Of a DNA stretch of 28,815 nt, positions 14,620-22,528 are shown in pieces (within the stretch, counting starts at the first letter, position 1; each line of letters opens with the position of its first letter). The notes beneath the pieces were generated by a model that worked only from the letters and a program-made list of their open reading frames with translations, searched no databases and had not been told where the DNA came from. This stretch comes from a virus. Location of the stretch: positions 1 through 28,815 of the IMG/VR virus record IMGVR_UViG_3300022839_000077, one strand, 5' to 3'. The position numbers were made by a program, and so were the translations under genes.

Positions 14620-14981
14620 CAGAAAGGAACCTGCTCAGACGCGAGGCGGCGCAGGGCCTCGGTGTAGAGGGTCACGAGCTGCGCGGCGTAGAGCAGGTAT
14701 TCGGCCTTGCTCAGCGCGGCGAGATCCGCGTGCCCGAACGTGGCGCTGGCGTATCGCCCGGCTCCCATCGCGGCCTCCTCGATCGCGGCGTCCTCAGCGG
14801 GCGTCAGCGTGACGTTTTTCGATCGCGCGTTCATGAAAATCTCCACACAGGCGTTGCTGCAAAAATGGAACGTCGTGGCCTTGCGGTCCTGCGGTTGGCT
14901 GAATGCGAACCCGCGGCTGGCGCGGGCGCAGATCACGCAGGGCGCGCAGGTCGGCCCCACCGGAAGGGCGCGGGCGTTCAT
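14619..14981 (-). CDS. DUF6511-like zinc protein
   Basis: The 120-residue product starts at ATG 14981, overlapping the stop of its neighbour (ATGA). The N-terminus has CVICARASRGFAFSQ and, later, FHFCSNAC, a treble-clef-like Cys pattern. The C-terminal half (LTPAEDAAIEEAAMGAGRYA, then GHADLAALSKAEYLLY) fits the DUF6511 family. Members occur in phages of alphaproteobacteria beside replication genes; the activity is unknown. It touches the prim-pol gene by one base (TGATG). Confidence 0.7.
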   Translation of the reverse strand: MNARALPVGPTCAPCVICARASRGFAFSQPQDRKATTFHFCSNACVEIFMNARSKNVTLTPAEDAAIEEAAMGAGRYASATFGHADLAALSKAEYLLYAAQLVTLYTEALRRLASEQVPF

Positions 14982-15247
14982 ATCGACACCACAGGGCGCC
15001 GTTCGACGCGGGCGAGAGCGCGCACGCCCGCGTCCGTCATCACCGGATAGCCCGCGGGGCAGTAGTAGAGGTAGCCAGCGTTTTGGAGCGACTTGCAGAC
15101 GCGCCTGGCGTCCGCCGGGTGGCATTCCAAGCTGTTTGCCAGCGTGTTGATTTTTCCCGACGGAGGCGATTTTTCTGCTCGCCCGAACGCAATCAGCTTG
15201 TCTTCGATCGTGACCAGCGCGCGCAGCAGGGGGGGGATGTTGTTCAT
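14978..15247 (-). CDS. Small winged-helix-like protein
   Basis: The 89-residue product has a helix-turn-helix then wing (KINTLANSLECHPADARRV, CKSLQNAGYLYYC, then VMTDAGVRALARVE), the layout of small winged-helix DNA-binding proteins. It is coupled at both ends by ATGA overlaps. The gene upstream (15244-15588) has the same style, so the two may be related. It may regulate the leftward operon or assist replication; nothing here separates these. Confidence 0.6.
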   Translation of the reverse strand: MNNIPPLLRALVTIEDKLIAFGRAEKSPPSGKINTLANSLECHPADARRVCKSLQNAGYLYYCPAGYPVMTDAGVRALARVERRPVVSI

Positions 15248-15588
15248 GTCGCGTCCTTCAGCCAGTTAGGGGGCGTGCTGGCGACGCTAACCCCGTTGAT
15301 ACGCAGCACCTCTTCTTTGACCGGCCTCTTGGAGCGGGTGGCGGTGTAGTGCGCAGCAGCCGATTTGGTGACGCTCATTTCGCGCCGAACCAGCCCGCCG
15401 TCGAGCAGCCGCTTGAGGCAGTCTTGCGCGAGAGGTATCCCGCCTCTGGCGCGGTCTTTGAACATTTCGGACGCGACGACGCGCACGGTGCACGCGGGGT
15501 GCGCGCGCACGAACTTCAGCACGGCAAACATTGTCGGCTGGCGCACGGGATCGGGCTCGGCGGGCTTGGAGCCGTTAGGGCGCGTCAT
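15244..15588 (-). CDS. Small winged-helix-like protein
   Basis: The 114-residue product contains a likely winged helix: MFAVLKFVRAHPACTVRVVA, then GIPLAQDCLKRLLDGGLVRR and a basic wing (SAAAHYTATRSKR). Both ends carry ATGA overlaps, so it is expressed together with its neighbours. No specific family is recognised. Confidence 0.6.
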   Translation of the reverse strand: MTRPNGSKPAEPDPVRQPTMFAVLKFVRAHPACTVRVVASEMFKDRARGGIPLAQDCLKRLLDGGLVRREMSVTKSAAAHYTATRSKRPVKEEVLRINGVSVASTPPNWLKDAT

Positions 15589-16007
15589 GGCGCCACCTGC
15601 CGCGCGGTGATCGTGCCCTCCATCAGCGCAATTTCCGCCACGATGGCGTCGCGCATGTCTCTCAGATACGCATCAGGAAATTCGCTACGCCCCCAAACCC
15701 AAGCCGCTCTCCACGCGCGCCGCACGATAAAGCCACGCCCCTCGCTGATCTGTCGCGTGAACTCCACCTCGCTAAAGTTCGGCTCAGCCATGCAGGCGAG
15801 CTTTACCTGCTCCGTCGCCATCGTCGCAATCAGGTCATCGGTCCAAAACAGGGCCTTGCGCAAATCCTGCAATTCCTCGCCCTTGAGGTGAGCCCGCATC
15901 ACGTATTGCACGATCTGCGCGAGCGGACCGCACAGGCGGCGCGAGAGGTGTTTCACCTCAATCGGGCAATCGTTGTAGTGCGCGGCGCGCGTTACCGAGT
16001 CGCTCAT
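15585..16007 (-). CDS. Unknown helical protein
   Basis: The 140-residue product starts at ATG 16007 with AAGGAGAG upstream; the longer frame to 16232 lacks such a site and overlaps the neighbour deeply. It is mostly helical (LAQIVQYVMRAHLKGEELQD, FWTDDLIATMATEQV) with a Trp/Arg cluster (RRAWRAAWVWGR). No family is recognised. The overlaps on both sides put it in the replication operon. Confidence 0.65.
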   Translation of the reverse strand: MSDSVTRAAHYNDCPIEVKHLSRRLCGPLAQIVQYVMRAHLKGEELQDLRKALFWTDDLIATMATEQVKLACMAEPNFSEVEFTRQISEGRGFIVRRAWRAAWVWGRSEFPDAYLRDMRDAIVAEIALMEGTITARQVAP

Positions 16008-16267
16008 GCCCGCTCTCCTTTTGGGTCTGCAAAGCCATTTTCCCAATGCGAATGCTCGATTGAGTCGGGACGGTATGGGTTTATGTCCCCCCAATTCGCA
16101 ATCGAACCCTCGCGCCACGCCTGATCGCAAACATCGATGCTGTGCGCTGCCGTTGACGAAAATCCGGTTTGTCCCGGCCTTTCGTGTGGCGGCGTCCTGG
16201 CCGTTTTGAACCGCTCGCAAACCCGCTGCCACCAGCCGCGCTTCACCTTTTCAAATCCGCCACTCAT
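16004..16267 (-). CDS. Small protein with RMF/CrpP-like C-terminus
   Basis: The 87-residue product has a C-terminal pattern CDQAWREGSIANWGDINPY, then HSHWENGF. It recalls the ribosome modulation factor/CrpP-like motif (EG..A..G....NPY...W..G). In enterobacteria RMF binds ribosomes; in phages and mobile elements such motifs are widespread and mostly untested. The N-terminus begins MSGGFEKV, almost repeated inside the neighbouring upstream gene. The resemblance is by eye. Confidence 0.5.
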   Translation of the reverse strand: MSGGFEKVKRGWWQRVCERFKTARTPPHERPGQTGFSSTAAHSIDVCDQAWREGSIANWGDINPYRPDSIEHSHWENGFADPKGERA

Positions 16268-16698
16268 ACCGCGTCCTCCGAAGTCTTAGGCGACGCCGTA
16301 TCCCCCTCCCAGTCCTTCAAGTTCTCGGCGTGGCCTTCAGCGTGAGTGGCGTCATCCTCGCCATCGTGCCAAGGCCATGGTGCAGCATAGGAAAATGCCA
16401 AAACGTCATCGGGAGCGTTGGCGCGATTGTGCAGTCGCTCGTTCAGCTTTGCCGCAAATATTGATGCCGCCTCGTGACTTGGCGCTGCCAATAGGTCGTC
16501 AGGCCCGAGGATGTGAACGCACCACAACACCAAGTCCGCGTTTTTTTGAACCTTCTCAGAGCCGCCACTCATCGCGGCTTCGTAGCCCACACGAATGCAC
16601 GCGCGCTTGTAGGCCTGCGGCTCGTCACGAAGGGGCGGCTGGATCTTAGCGAGGCGGTCCACCTCGTATTCAGCGGCGTCGTCCCATGGGCGCGTCAT
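16264..16698 (-). CDS. Unknown protein
   Basis: The 144-residue product starts at ATG 16698 (overlap with the preceding stop), and a longer frame to 16737 is unlikely. It has helices (YKRACIRVGYEAAMSGGSEK, SHEAASIFAAKLNERLHN) and an acidic His-containing end. The internal MSGGSEKVQK and its DNA resemble the start of the next gene (MSGGFEKVKR), as if a small piece had been duplicated. No family is recognised. Confidence 0.6.
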   Translation of the reverse strand: MTRPWDDAAEYEVDRLAKIQPPLRDEPQAYKRACIRVGYEAAMSGGSEKVQKNADLVLWCVHILGPDDLLAAPSHEAASIFAAKLNERLHNRANAPDDVLAFSYAAPWPWHDGEDDATHAEGHAENLKDWEGDTASPKTSEDAV

Positions 16699-16925
16699 AC
16701 CGCGTCCTCCAGATGGCTCGCGTAATGGTGCTGCCACTCAAAGGGGCCGGTCCCCGCTGCCTTCTGGAGCCACCGCACGCGGATCTGACCTTGCATCGAG
16801 TGATAGCCTCTTGGCGGAAGCACGGTGCCGATCGACCCCTTCTGGAAAAACTCCAGGAAGGGCGCCGGGTAGAGGTGGACGCAGTCCTGCGCGATGCGCA
16901 CTTTATCGCCTGGGGAGAATTTCAT
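16695..16925 (-). CDS. Small SH3/KOW-like protein
   Basis: The 76-residue product begins MKFSPGDKVRIAQDC and has a following GSIGTVLPP and GQIRVRWLQKA. This looks like a small beta-barrel of SH3 or KOW style, with the typical 'G-D-x-V' entry and a Gly turn. Such domains bind proteins or nucleic acids. The start at ATG 16925 is set by the ATGA overlap with the helicase gene; a longer frame to 17099 is a shadow. Confidence 0.6.
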   Translation of the reverse strand: MKFSPGDKVRIAQDCVHLYPAPFLEFFQKGSIGTVLPPRGYHSMQGQIRVRWLQKAAGTGPFEWQHHYASHLEDAV

Positions 16926-18541
16926 TCTGCCGCCTCCTGCTCGTTGGTTTCGTAGGCCACCTGACCAATTCGCCAAAAATCGCCGTCTTTGACGCGGATA
17001 ACCCAGCAGGGTCGCCGCAACTCGCCTTGGCGTTCGTGCGCTTCCTTGGTGGACGTCGGTGGTGATGCGGTGGCGTCGATCGCGTGGCTTCGCCACCACT
17101 GGATTGCGTGGTTGAACGCGCGGCTCTGGTGGTCAAAACAGCTCCACTCTGAGATGCGTTTTTTTCCGACGAGGTATTCGGTCCGCAGGCTGTCTGGCGC
17201 ACCTGTCTTTCGGTGGATCGAATAAGCCACGTCGCGCACCTCTTCCCAATCGGGCTGCGGGGCGTTCATCGACATTATTGCCTCGGTGCCGGCCGTGTCG
17301 TTGATCCCGATTTCGGGCGGCGGGAACTCATGGCCGCAAATCGGGCACTCGCGCGCCGCGATAAGGCACAGCGCCGAGCACTCGGGGCATTCCTTCGTCG
17401 GCGCCTCGCCGGGCTCCTCGTTTTTCTTTTTCTCGCCGGGCATTTTGATTGCGTCCACCGGCCCGTGCCGATCGACGTTTCCCGCGAAATCGAGCACGAG
17501 GCAGTCCACTTTGCCGGGTGCGCACCGCATTCCGCGCCCGGCGATCTGCACATAGAGCCCGATCGACTGCGTGGGGCGCAGCATCAGGATCAGGTCGGTG
17601 CGAGGCGCGTCGAACCCGGTGGTGAGCACGCCAACCGACGTCAACGCCTGAAGCTGGCCTGCCTTGTATTGCGCCAGATATGTCGCGCGCTGCGCCGCCG
17701 GCGTGTCTCCCGTTACCGTCTCCGCGGTGACGCCACGCTCGCGCAGCCCGTCCCGAACCGACAGCGCGTGCGAGACGTTGCAGCAAAACGCCAGCCAGCT
17801 TTTCCTATCCCCGGCCAGCGCCACACTTTCGTCCAGCGCTGCGCTGGTAACGGCATCGGTGTCGAACCGCGCCGCCATTTCGGCCTCGATGAAATCTCCG
17901 CCGCGCTTTTTCAGCCCCGACAAATCGAACACCGCGTCGGGTCGCTTTGAGATCAGAGGCGAGAGAAATCCGCGCTCGACCAACATTTTGATCGCGATCT
18001 CGTAGCAAATTCCGTCAAACAGGGCGCCTTCGCCCATGTCCAGCCGCCCGCTATCCAGGCGGTAGGGCGTCGCGGTCAAACCGATGAATTTCACCTTCGG
18101 GTTGACCGCGATCAGCGCCTTAATCACAGCGCGATAGGTTGTTGCCCCCTTGGACGGGATCAGGTGGGCCTCATCAACGATGACGAGATCCCAGAAGCCC
18201 ACTGCGCCGCGCTCGATCAGGCGCACGAACGACTGCACGCCCGCGAACGTCACCTGACCGAGCCTTTTGCGCCCCAAGCCAGCGGAGTAGATGTCGGCCG
18301 GCGCCGCTGGCCACGCGCGCATCAGCGCCGTGAAGTTTTGGGCGATCAGCTCCTTGACGTGGGTGAGGCACAAGACGCGCGTTTTGGGGAACGCCTCGAC
18401 GGCTGTTTTGATAATGCCGGCGAGGATCACCGACTTCCCGGAGCCTGTTGGCGCGACGACGAGCGGGTGGCCGCGCTGTTCGCGGAACCAATCGAATACC
18501 GCCGCTTGCGCATCAAGCTGATAATCGCGAGCGACGATCAT
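16922..18541 (-). CDS. SF2 DEAH-box helicase with zinc ribbon
   Basis: The 539-residue product starts at ATG 18541, giving an ATGA overlap with the nuclease gene; the frame to 18727 is out of context. Superfamily 2 motifs are in order: Walker A APTGSGKS (30-37), DEAH (123-126), TAT (156-158) and motif VI QIAGRGMR (332-339). The layout is that of UvrB/RecG/RadD-like helicases that unwind DNA or remodel protein-DNA complexes. A four-Cys zinc ribbon follows (CPEC at 385-388 and CPIC at 399-402), then a C-terminal domain I do not recognise. It lies beside the exonuclease, so a role in recombination-linked replication is likely. Confidence 0.85.
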   Translation of the reverse strand: MIVARDYQLDAQAAVFDWFREQRGHPLVVAPTGSGKSVILAGIIKTAVEAFPKTRVLCLTHVKELIAQNFTALMRAWPAAPADIYSAGLGRKRLGQVTFAGVQSFVRLIERGAVGFWDLVIVDEAHLIPSKGATTYRAVIKALIAVNPKVKFIGLTATPYRLDSGRLDMGEGALFDGICYEIAIKMLVERGFLSPLISKRPDAVFDLSGLKKRGGDFIEAEMAARFDTDAVTSAALDESVALAGDRKSWLAFCCNVSHALSVRDGLRERGVTAETVTGDTPAAQRATYLAQYKAGQLQALTSVGVLTTGFDAPRTDLILMLRPTQSIGLYVQIAGRGMRCAPGKVDCLVLDFAGNVDRHGPVDAIKMPGEKKKNEEPGEAPTKECPECSALCLIAARECPICGHEFPPPEIGINDTAGTEAIMSMNAPQPDWEEVRDVAYSIHRKTGAPDSLRTEYLVGKKRISEWSCFDHQSRAFNHAIQWWRSHAIDATASPPTSTKEAHERQGELRRPCWVIRVKDGDFWRIGQVAYETNEQEAAE

Positions 18542-19524
18542 TCCTCGATCCTGACTGGCCCATCCGTCCATGTTGATCCATCGACCATTCGATAGGTGAT
18601 CGTCATCGCCTCGGGGTCCGCGTCGATCTGCTCGCCGGGGATCAGGTCGGGCAGGTGCAGGTGCGTCGGGCAAATCGCCCCGTCGCGCTGCTCCAGCGGC
18701 GTCAGCGGCTTGTCGAGATGCGCGCAATGCCCGTGCCCGCCCGCCGTGAACGAAAAATGGGCGCAGGTGCGGCAGTGCATCCGCGGCATGGCGGCGTCAA
18801 AGCACCGCCCTTGGTGCGGGCAATAACGGCAGGGGGGCCGCTTGCGCGCAGCCTCGGTCTGCGCCTCTGTCAGCCCCAACAGCAGGCCTGGTGGCGCGTG
18901 GTGGGTGTCCACGATCCCGGCGATCCGTGCCCCCTGCCGCGCCAGCACAGCGTCGTCTGGCCGGATGCGCTCGATCAGGATGTCGCGATCATCCCGGTTG
19001 AGCGCGATGTAAAGCCCGCGCGTAGCGGCGGTGCCGTGGATCGCGCCGTGCAAGCCGTGCCAATGCTCGGGCAGGGCCTTTTCCAGCCCGTGCTTTTTGA
19101 CCGCGCGGAAATTGGCCGCCGTCAGCGATTTGCACATCAGGGCATGGACCGCCTTCGGCGCCTCGACCACGCCCGTAGCAAGCCCGTCGCAGCGGCCTTG
19201 CACGGCTCCGTCGAACAGCGAGAACCGCCATGGCGATCCGCGGTCATCGCTGGCCACCTCGACATGAACCCCCGCCAACGCGAGGGCCGAGATCAGCGTG
19301 CCCTTGTCCAGCGCGGCCTGCTCTTGCAGCGCGATGCCCTTGCCGTCTCTGCGCTCGGGCGGCGACGCCCAGCGGTGCGTCAGAAATATCGCCAGATCAC
19401 ATTCGGAGCCGAGCAGATGCACAGGCACGTTGACCGCCTCGGTGCGCGGCGTGCCTTGCGCTTGTGCGGCGAGAGCTTCCCAAATCGCGTTGACCGTCGG
19501 ATCGGGCAGAGAGATTTCAGCCAT
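18538..19524 (-). CDS. PD-(D/E)XK exonuclease-like protein with altered active site
   Basis: This 328-residue protein matches the phage PD-(D/E)XK/Cas4-type exonucleases of recombination operons. It has a catalytic-Asp-like GRCDG; a helix and strand GLYIALNRDDRDILIERIRP; and Cys-rich CRYCPHQGRC and CRTCAHF, with a later Cys, like the metal cluster of those proteins. Two usual signatures are changed. Where relatives have a strand ending in E-x-K, the text reads ALMCKS, so the Glu is Met. Where they have a Gln-rich HYAQMQ-like helix, it reads HWHGLHG. It may be catalytically impaired or strongly diverged. The start at 19524 overlaps its neighbour by eight bases. Confidence 0.75.
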   Translation of the reverse strand: MAEISLPDPTVNAIWEALAAQAQGTPRTEAVNVPVHLLGSECDLAIFLTHRWASPPERRDGKGIALQEQAALDKGTLISALALAGVHVEVASDDRGSPWRFSLFDGAVQGRCDGLATGVVEAPKAVHALMCKSLTAANFRAVKKHGLEKALPEHWHGLHGAIHGTAATRGLYIALNRDDRDILIERIRPDDAVLARQGARIAGIVDTHHAPPGLLLGLTEAQTEAARKRPPCRYCPHQGRCFDAAMPRMHCRTCAHFSFTAGGHGHCAHLDKPLTPLEQRDGAICPTHLHLPDLIPGEQIDADPEAMTITYRMVDGSTWTDGPVRIEE

Positions 19525-20128
19525 GGTCGATCACCTCGCCTTCTGCCTCAGCCATGGCGAGTTCGCGGCGAATGTTGGCGATTTGGCACATCGCGATGAC
19601 TGCGTTTCCCTCCGACATCATGCTGATGAGCTCGCCTTTGCTCACGCCGCCCATTCGTTTTGCGAGCATCGCGTAGCCCACGACTCGCGGCAGGTCGTTG
19701 GCTTCGAGCATCTGGCGCATTGCATCGACGGCCTTGCGGCGCGCGGCCCATGTCTTCCCCGATGCCAGCGGGCGGCCTTGGAACGACCAGAGGCCGCAGC
19801 AGGCGTGCTGAACGCCGTCTTCGGCCACGCTGGCCTTTGCGTCGCCGAGGCAGGTCGGGCAGCTCACCCGTGGCAGGGTTGCTGGGTCGAACCATGTGCG
19901 CTTCATCAGTGCGTCCAGGCGCGCCTTGCTCAACCATGCAAGGTGGGTGTTGCACAGGCTGCACCGAACGCAGGCGGCGTGCTGGCCTGACCCGACGGCG
20001 ATCACGCCGAACCTGTTCTTTGGTGGTCTTTGAATGGGTCCGCAGTCGCACCTGGCTGCAAGCGGGCCAGTCTTCCCGGCAAGGGGCAGCGTCAGCCCAA
20101 ACAGCCGCGCATAGTCATCTTGTGCCAT
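19517..20128 (-). CDS. Cys-rich zinc-binding phage protein
   Basis: The 203-residue product starts at ATG 20128, since the frame to 20404 turns into Pro/Arg low complexity. Cys residues occur as CDC, HAACVRCSLCNTHLAWLSK, SCPTC and HACC. The central CxxC then H..WL resembles a zinc knuckle common in phage proteins next to DUF669/nuclease genes. The C-terminus is helical. It may be a zinc-dependent recombination factor or primase accessory; I cannot assign it. A 97-base gap with a hairpin lies upstream. Confidence 0.65.
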   Translation of the reverse strand: MAQDDYARLFGLTLPLAGKTGPLAARCDCGPIQRPPKNRFGVIAVGSGQHAACVRCSLCNTHLAWLSKARLDALMKRTWFDPATLPRVSCPTCLGDAKASVAEDGVQHACCGLWSFQGRPLASGKTWAARRKAVDAMRQMLEANDLPRVVGYAMLAKRMGGVSKGELISMMSEGNAVIAMCQIANIRRELAMAEAEGEVIDHG

Positions 20129-20174
20129 CACGGGGTTACTCCGTCTGACTTCTGGAAAGTTTCGGATCGGGGGA

Positions 20175-20213
20175 GGTGCGGCGCGTGGGCTGTGGAAAGA
20201 CGCGCGCCGCACC
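20175..20213 (-). other. Stem-loop after the DUF669-like gene
   Basis: An 11-bp perfect stem, GGTGCGGCGCG (20175-20185) and CGCGCCGCACC (20203-20213), with a 17-base loop, starts 12 bases after the stop of the leftward gene ending at 20226. There is no U-run after it on the minus strand, so it could be an RNA processing or attenuation hairpin and not a complete terminator. It separates the promoter-proximal from the distal part of the operon. Confidence 0.5.
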
Positions 20214-20225
20214 GTCAGGCTGGGG

Positions 20226-20927
20226 TCAGGTTGCCCACGACCCCACGGCGCCACCGGCTGCTGCCGGGTTCGGCGCGGGCGCTGCGGGCGTCTCGGGCTC
20301 AGGCGCAGCGGCTTCGCGCTCATCGGGCGGCGGTGCGGCCGCGGCGGGCGGAGTGGCTGCGGGGGCAGGCGGGGTCCATTTGCCCGCTGCGGGGGCTGCG
20401 GCACGCGCGGGGGCGTCGGTTGGCGTCCAGGCTTTTTTCACGGGCGCTGCGGTGGACGCGCCACCCGATGCGGGCCGCACCATGCCGTCGGGCATGAGAT
20501 GATACGTTGAGGCGTCGTGGTAGTTGGTGATTTTGTTTTTCAGCGGCGGCGGCGGGTTCATTTCCAAGTCAGTCTTGCTCGGCTTTTCAAACCCAACGTC
20601 AGCCCAGAAGGAAAGGCCTAGCACCTGGTCAAATCCCGAAACCTTGAGTCTCCCCACGGCTTGACAGAATGTGCGAAATTCACGCACCGCAATTTCAACC
20701 GTTGTCGGGTTCGGGTTCTCTATGTTGAACTTTTGCCAGATACGCCGACCTTTGTGTTCGCCATCGCTCACTTCAAAGATGATTTCGAAATAACTGCCGT
20801 CTTTTTTGCTTGTCTCCTTTTTCGACCCTTCAATGCCAATCATGATGTATTTTCCCCGTGGCAGGGCTCCAGGCGCCCGTATCGTGTCTCCTTCGGAGGC
20901 GTCGAACTCAAATCCAAAATCGCTCAT
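20226..20927 (-). CDS. DUF669-like ssDNA-binding protein
   Basis: This 233-residue protein starts at ATG 20927 behind AAGGA. Residues 1-140 fit DUF669 (phage ssDNA-binding-like): GKYIMIGIEGSKKETSKKDG, YFEIIFEVSDGEHKGRRIWQ, then FCQAVG. The remainder is an Ala/Pro-rich tail (residues about 150-233), longer than in most relatives and without the acidic tip of SSB proteins. Such proteins accompany single-strand annealing or RecA-like recombinases in phages. It sits directly downstream of the ATPase gene, as expected for that pair. Confidence 0.8.
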   Translation of the reverse strand: MSDFGFEFDASEGDTIRAPGALPRGKYIMIGIEGSKKETSKKDGSYFEIIFEVSDGEHKGRRIWQKFNIENPNPTTVEIAVREFRTFCQAVGRLKVSGFDQVLGLSFWADVGFEKPSKTDLEMNPPPPLKNKITNYHDASTYHLMPDGMVRPASGGASTAAPVKKAWTPTDAPARAAAPAAGKWTPPAPAATPPAAAAPPPDEREAAAPEPETPAAPAPNPAAAGGAVGSWAT

Positions 20928-20938
20928 TTTGTGATCCT

Positions 20939-21721
20939 TCAGCTTCCGGGCTGTGCGGGGAGGAACGGGGCGAGAGCGGCATAACCAGCGCCGCGCTTGA
21001 TGATAAGCCGCTCAGGGGCGTCGTAGCGGCATTTGGCGACGCAGAACGCCGGAGCGGAAAGCTCCAAAACGCGCTGCGCTCCGCCCTCTGCTTTGGTCGT
21101 CTTTTTCCCAAACCCGCCGGCGTCCTTTTCAACGACGGTTATCTGCTGGCGCAGAAAGCCGATGACGTCCATGTTGGCGGTCACGAATGCAAGCGCACGC
21201 TTATGCAGCCGCGGGCTGTGGCGCTTGTATTCGACGTTGGATTGGTCTGGCGCGGTAGTGATCTCATCGTGCGCGAGAAGCACGACGTTCATTTTCTTGG
21301 TGAGCCGCAGATAATCCAAGATCGAAAAAACGTGGTCCCAGTGAGCGTCTGTCGCGACATATCCTTTGCCGAAGCCGGCGTCTTCGATGTTCGTCCATTG
21401 GTTCACGGCGCATGTGTGCGCCCATATCAGCGTCTCCAGCGCGTCGAGGCAGTCGATTACGACGGTTTGAAAATCATGCTCGGCGCTGCCTAGAAGGGAA
21501 AGCGCCTCCGTCACCTCGTCGTATGAAGACATGGGCCCTTCTTCGGACGGCTTGAAGGTCGTCAACGCAAGCGACCCTGCCCCGTCCTCCGTCTGGATGA
21601 AGATCGGCTTCGGGAACTCGCTTGCCAGCGTCGTCTTGCCGGTCCCCGGGGGGCCGAAGATGAGGACGCGAGGGGGGTGGACTGCCCTCGTGGTGTGCAG
21701 TGCGTCAATCGAAAAGGCCAT
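20939..21721 (-). CDS. RecA-fold AAA ATPase (Sak4-like)
   Basis: The 260-residue product starts at ATG 21721 with AAGGAGAGG in front; the frame to 21946 is low complexity. It has Walker A GPPGTGKT (23-30), a Walker B-like TVVIDCLDALE near 100-110, and a Gln/Thr-containing segment with LLAHDEITTA, typical of the AAA_24/Sak4 group of phage recombination ATPases. These act with a DUF669-type SSB and an exonuclease, all encoded next to it, to catalyse strand annealing or exchange. Confidence 0.85.
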   Translation of the reverse strand: MAFSIDALHTTRAVHPPRVLIFGPPGTGKTTLASEFPKPIFIQTEDGAGSLALTTFKPSEEGPMSSYDEVTEALSLLGSAEHDFQTVVIDCLDALETLIWAHTCAVNQWTNIEDAGFGKGYVATDAHWDHVFSILDYLRLTKKMNVVLLAHDEITTAPDQSNVEYKRHSPRLHKRALAFVTANMDVIGFLRQQITVVEKDAGGFGKKTTKAEGGAQRVLELSAPAFCVAKCRYDAPERLIIKRGAGYAALAPFLPAQPGS

Positions 21722-21794
21722 GGCCCTCTCCTTGCATTTCGGGTGTGGAAAAAAGCGCCGGGCGGGTGGATGCCAGACCACCGCCGCGTGGATC

Positions 21795-22319
21795 TTATTC
21801 GGCGCCGGCACGGGCCGGGCCATCGTCGCCCGGCGTTTCAAACGGTCGGCCAGCAGGGCCAACCGTGATGACTGTTTTGTCGGTATCGCCCCAGATTTTG
21901 CGGGACGAGACGGGGTTCGCCTGGTTGTCGTCCAGATAGGCGACACCGACCAAGGCGTCCTCGACCAGCTTCAGGACATTGCTCCCGTCGGGATCAATTA
22001 TGTGGAGGGCTCCCATGCGCTCGGCGCGCTTTTTGGCGCTGAGGCTTTTGGGGACGGCGAACCAGAACGTGACGTCGAGGAACACCGCGCCGCTGCGCAA
22101 TGGGACGCCTGCATGGAGTGCGAGGCCGCGCAGTGCAGCGCGGCGCCCTTTGATCTTCTCGGGCAGTCGCGCGTGCTTCCCCCCAAGGTGAGGATGCGCC
22201 ATCGGGCGGCCAAGGTGCGTGAACGTGATCGCGTGCTGCGGCAGGTCGCCGTCACGCGCAATTCCTCCATCGGAACTGTTTTGCCGTGGTTCAGCCCCAT
22301 GGGAGATGGACTTCATCAT
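21795..22319 (-). CDS. RusA-like Holliday junction resolvase
   Basis: The 174-residue protein starts at ATG 22319 (ATGA overlap with the HTH gene). RusA-type features are present: ITFTHLGRP near 31-39, VTFWFAVPKSLSAKKR (83-98), the metal site IDPDGSNVLKLVEDAL (D111, N114, K117, D121) and AYLDDNQ (130-133) with K141 in RKIWGD. RusA cuts branched DNA left by recombination-dependent replication, and is metal-dependent. It is longer than the usual 120-residue RusA because of the N-terminal extension (about 30 residues) and a loop. Confidence 0.85.
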   Translation of the reverse strand: MMKSISHGAEPRQNSSDGGIARDGDLPQHAITFTHLGRPMAHPHLGGKHARLPEKIKGRRAALRGLALHAGVPLRSGAVFLDVTFWFAVPKSLSAKKRAERMGALHIIDPDGSNVLKLVEDALVGVAYLDDNQANPVSSRKIWGDTDKTVITVGPAGRPFETPGDDGPARAGAE

Positions 22320-22528
22320 TGCCCGGGCTCGGCTGACTTGAACCGAAACGCAGACTCGGCGACCTCGATCCCGACGTCGATGCTCAGGCGTCTCACGACG
22401 CTGAACCAAGAAGCCGGAAGGAGGCCATCTTTCGCTCGCCCCTGTTCGCGCACGGCATCATCGCTGACCCCGAGCGCCATTGCGATTTTCTGTGTGCCGA
22501 TCAGGCGGATGATTTCGGTGCTGCTCAT
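22316..22528 (-). CDS. Cro/YdaS-like HTH protein, first gene of leftward operon
   Basis: The 70-residue product starts at ATG 22528. It holds an HTH: IIRLIGTQKIAMALGVSDDA, then VREQGRAKDGLLPASWFSVV. Small Cro- or YdaS-type DNA-binding proteins often lead phage early operons and repress the divergent promoters. Two palindromes sit immediately upstream (22541-22576). An ATG at 22609 would extend it through those operators and is unlikely. The TGA overlaps the RusA start. Confidence 0.7.
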   Translation of the reverse strand: MSSTEIIRLIGTQKIAMALGVSDDAVREQGRAKDGLLPASWFSVVRRLSIDVGIEVAESAFRFKSAEPGQ

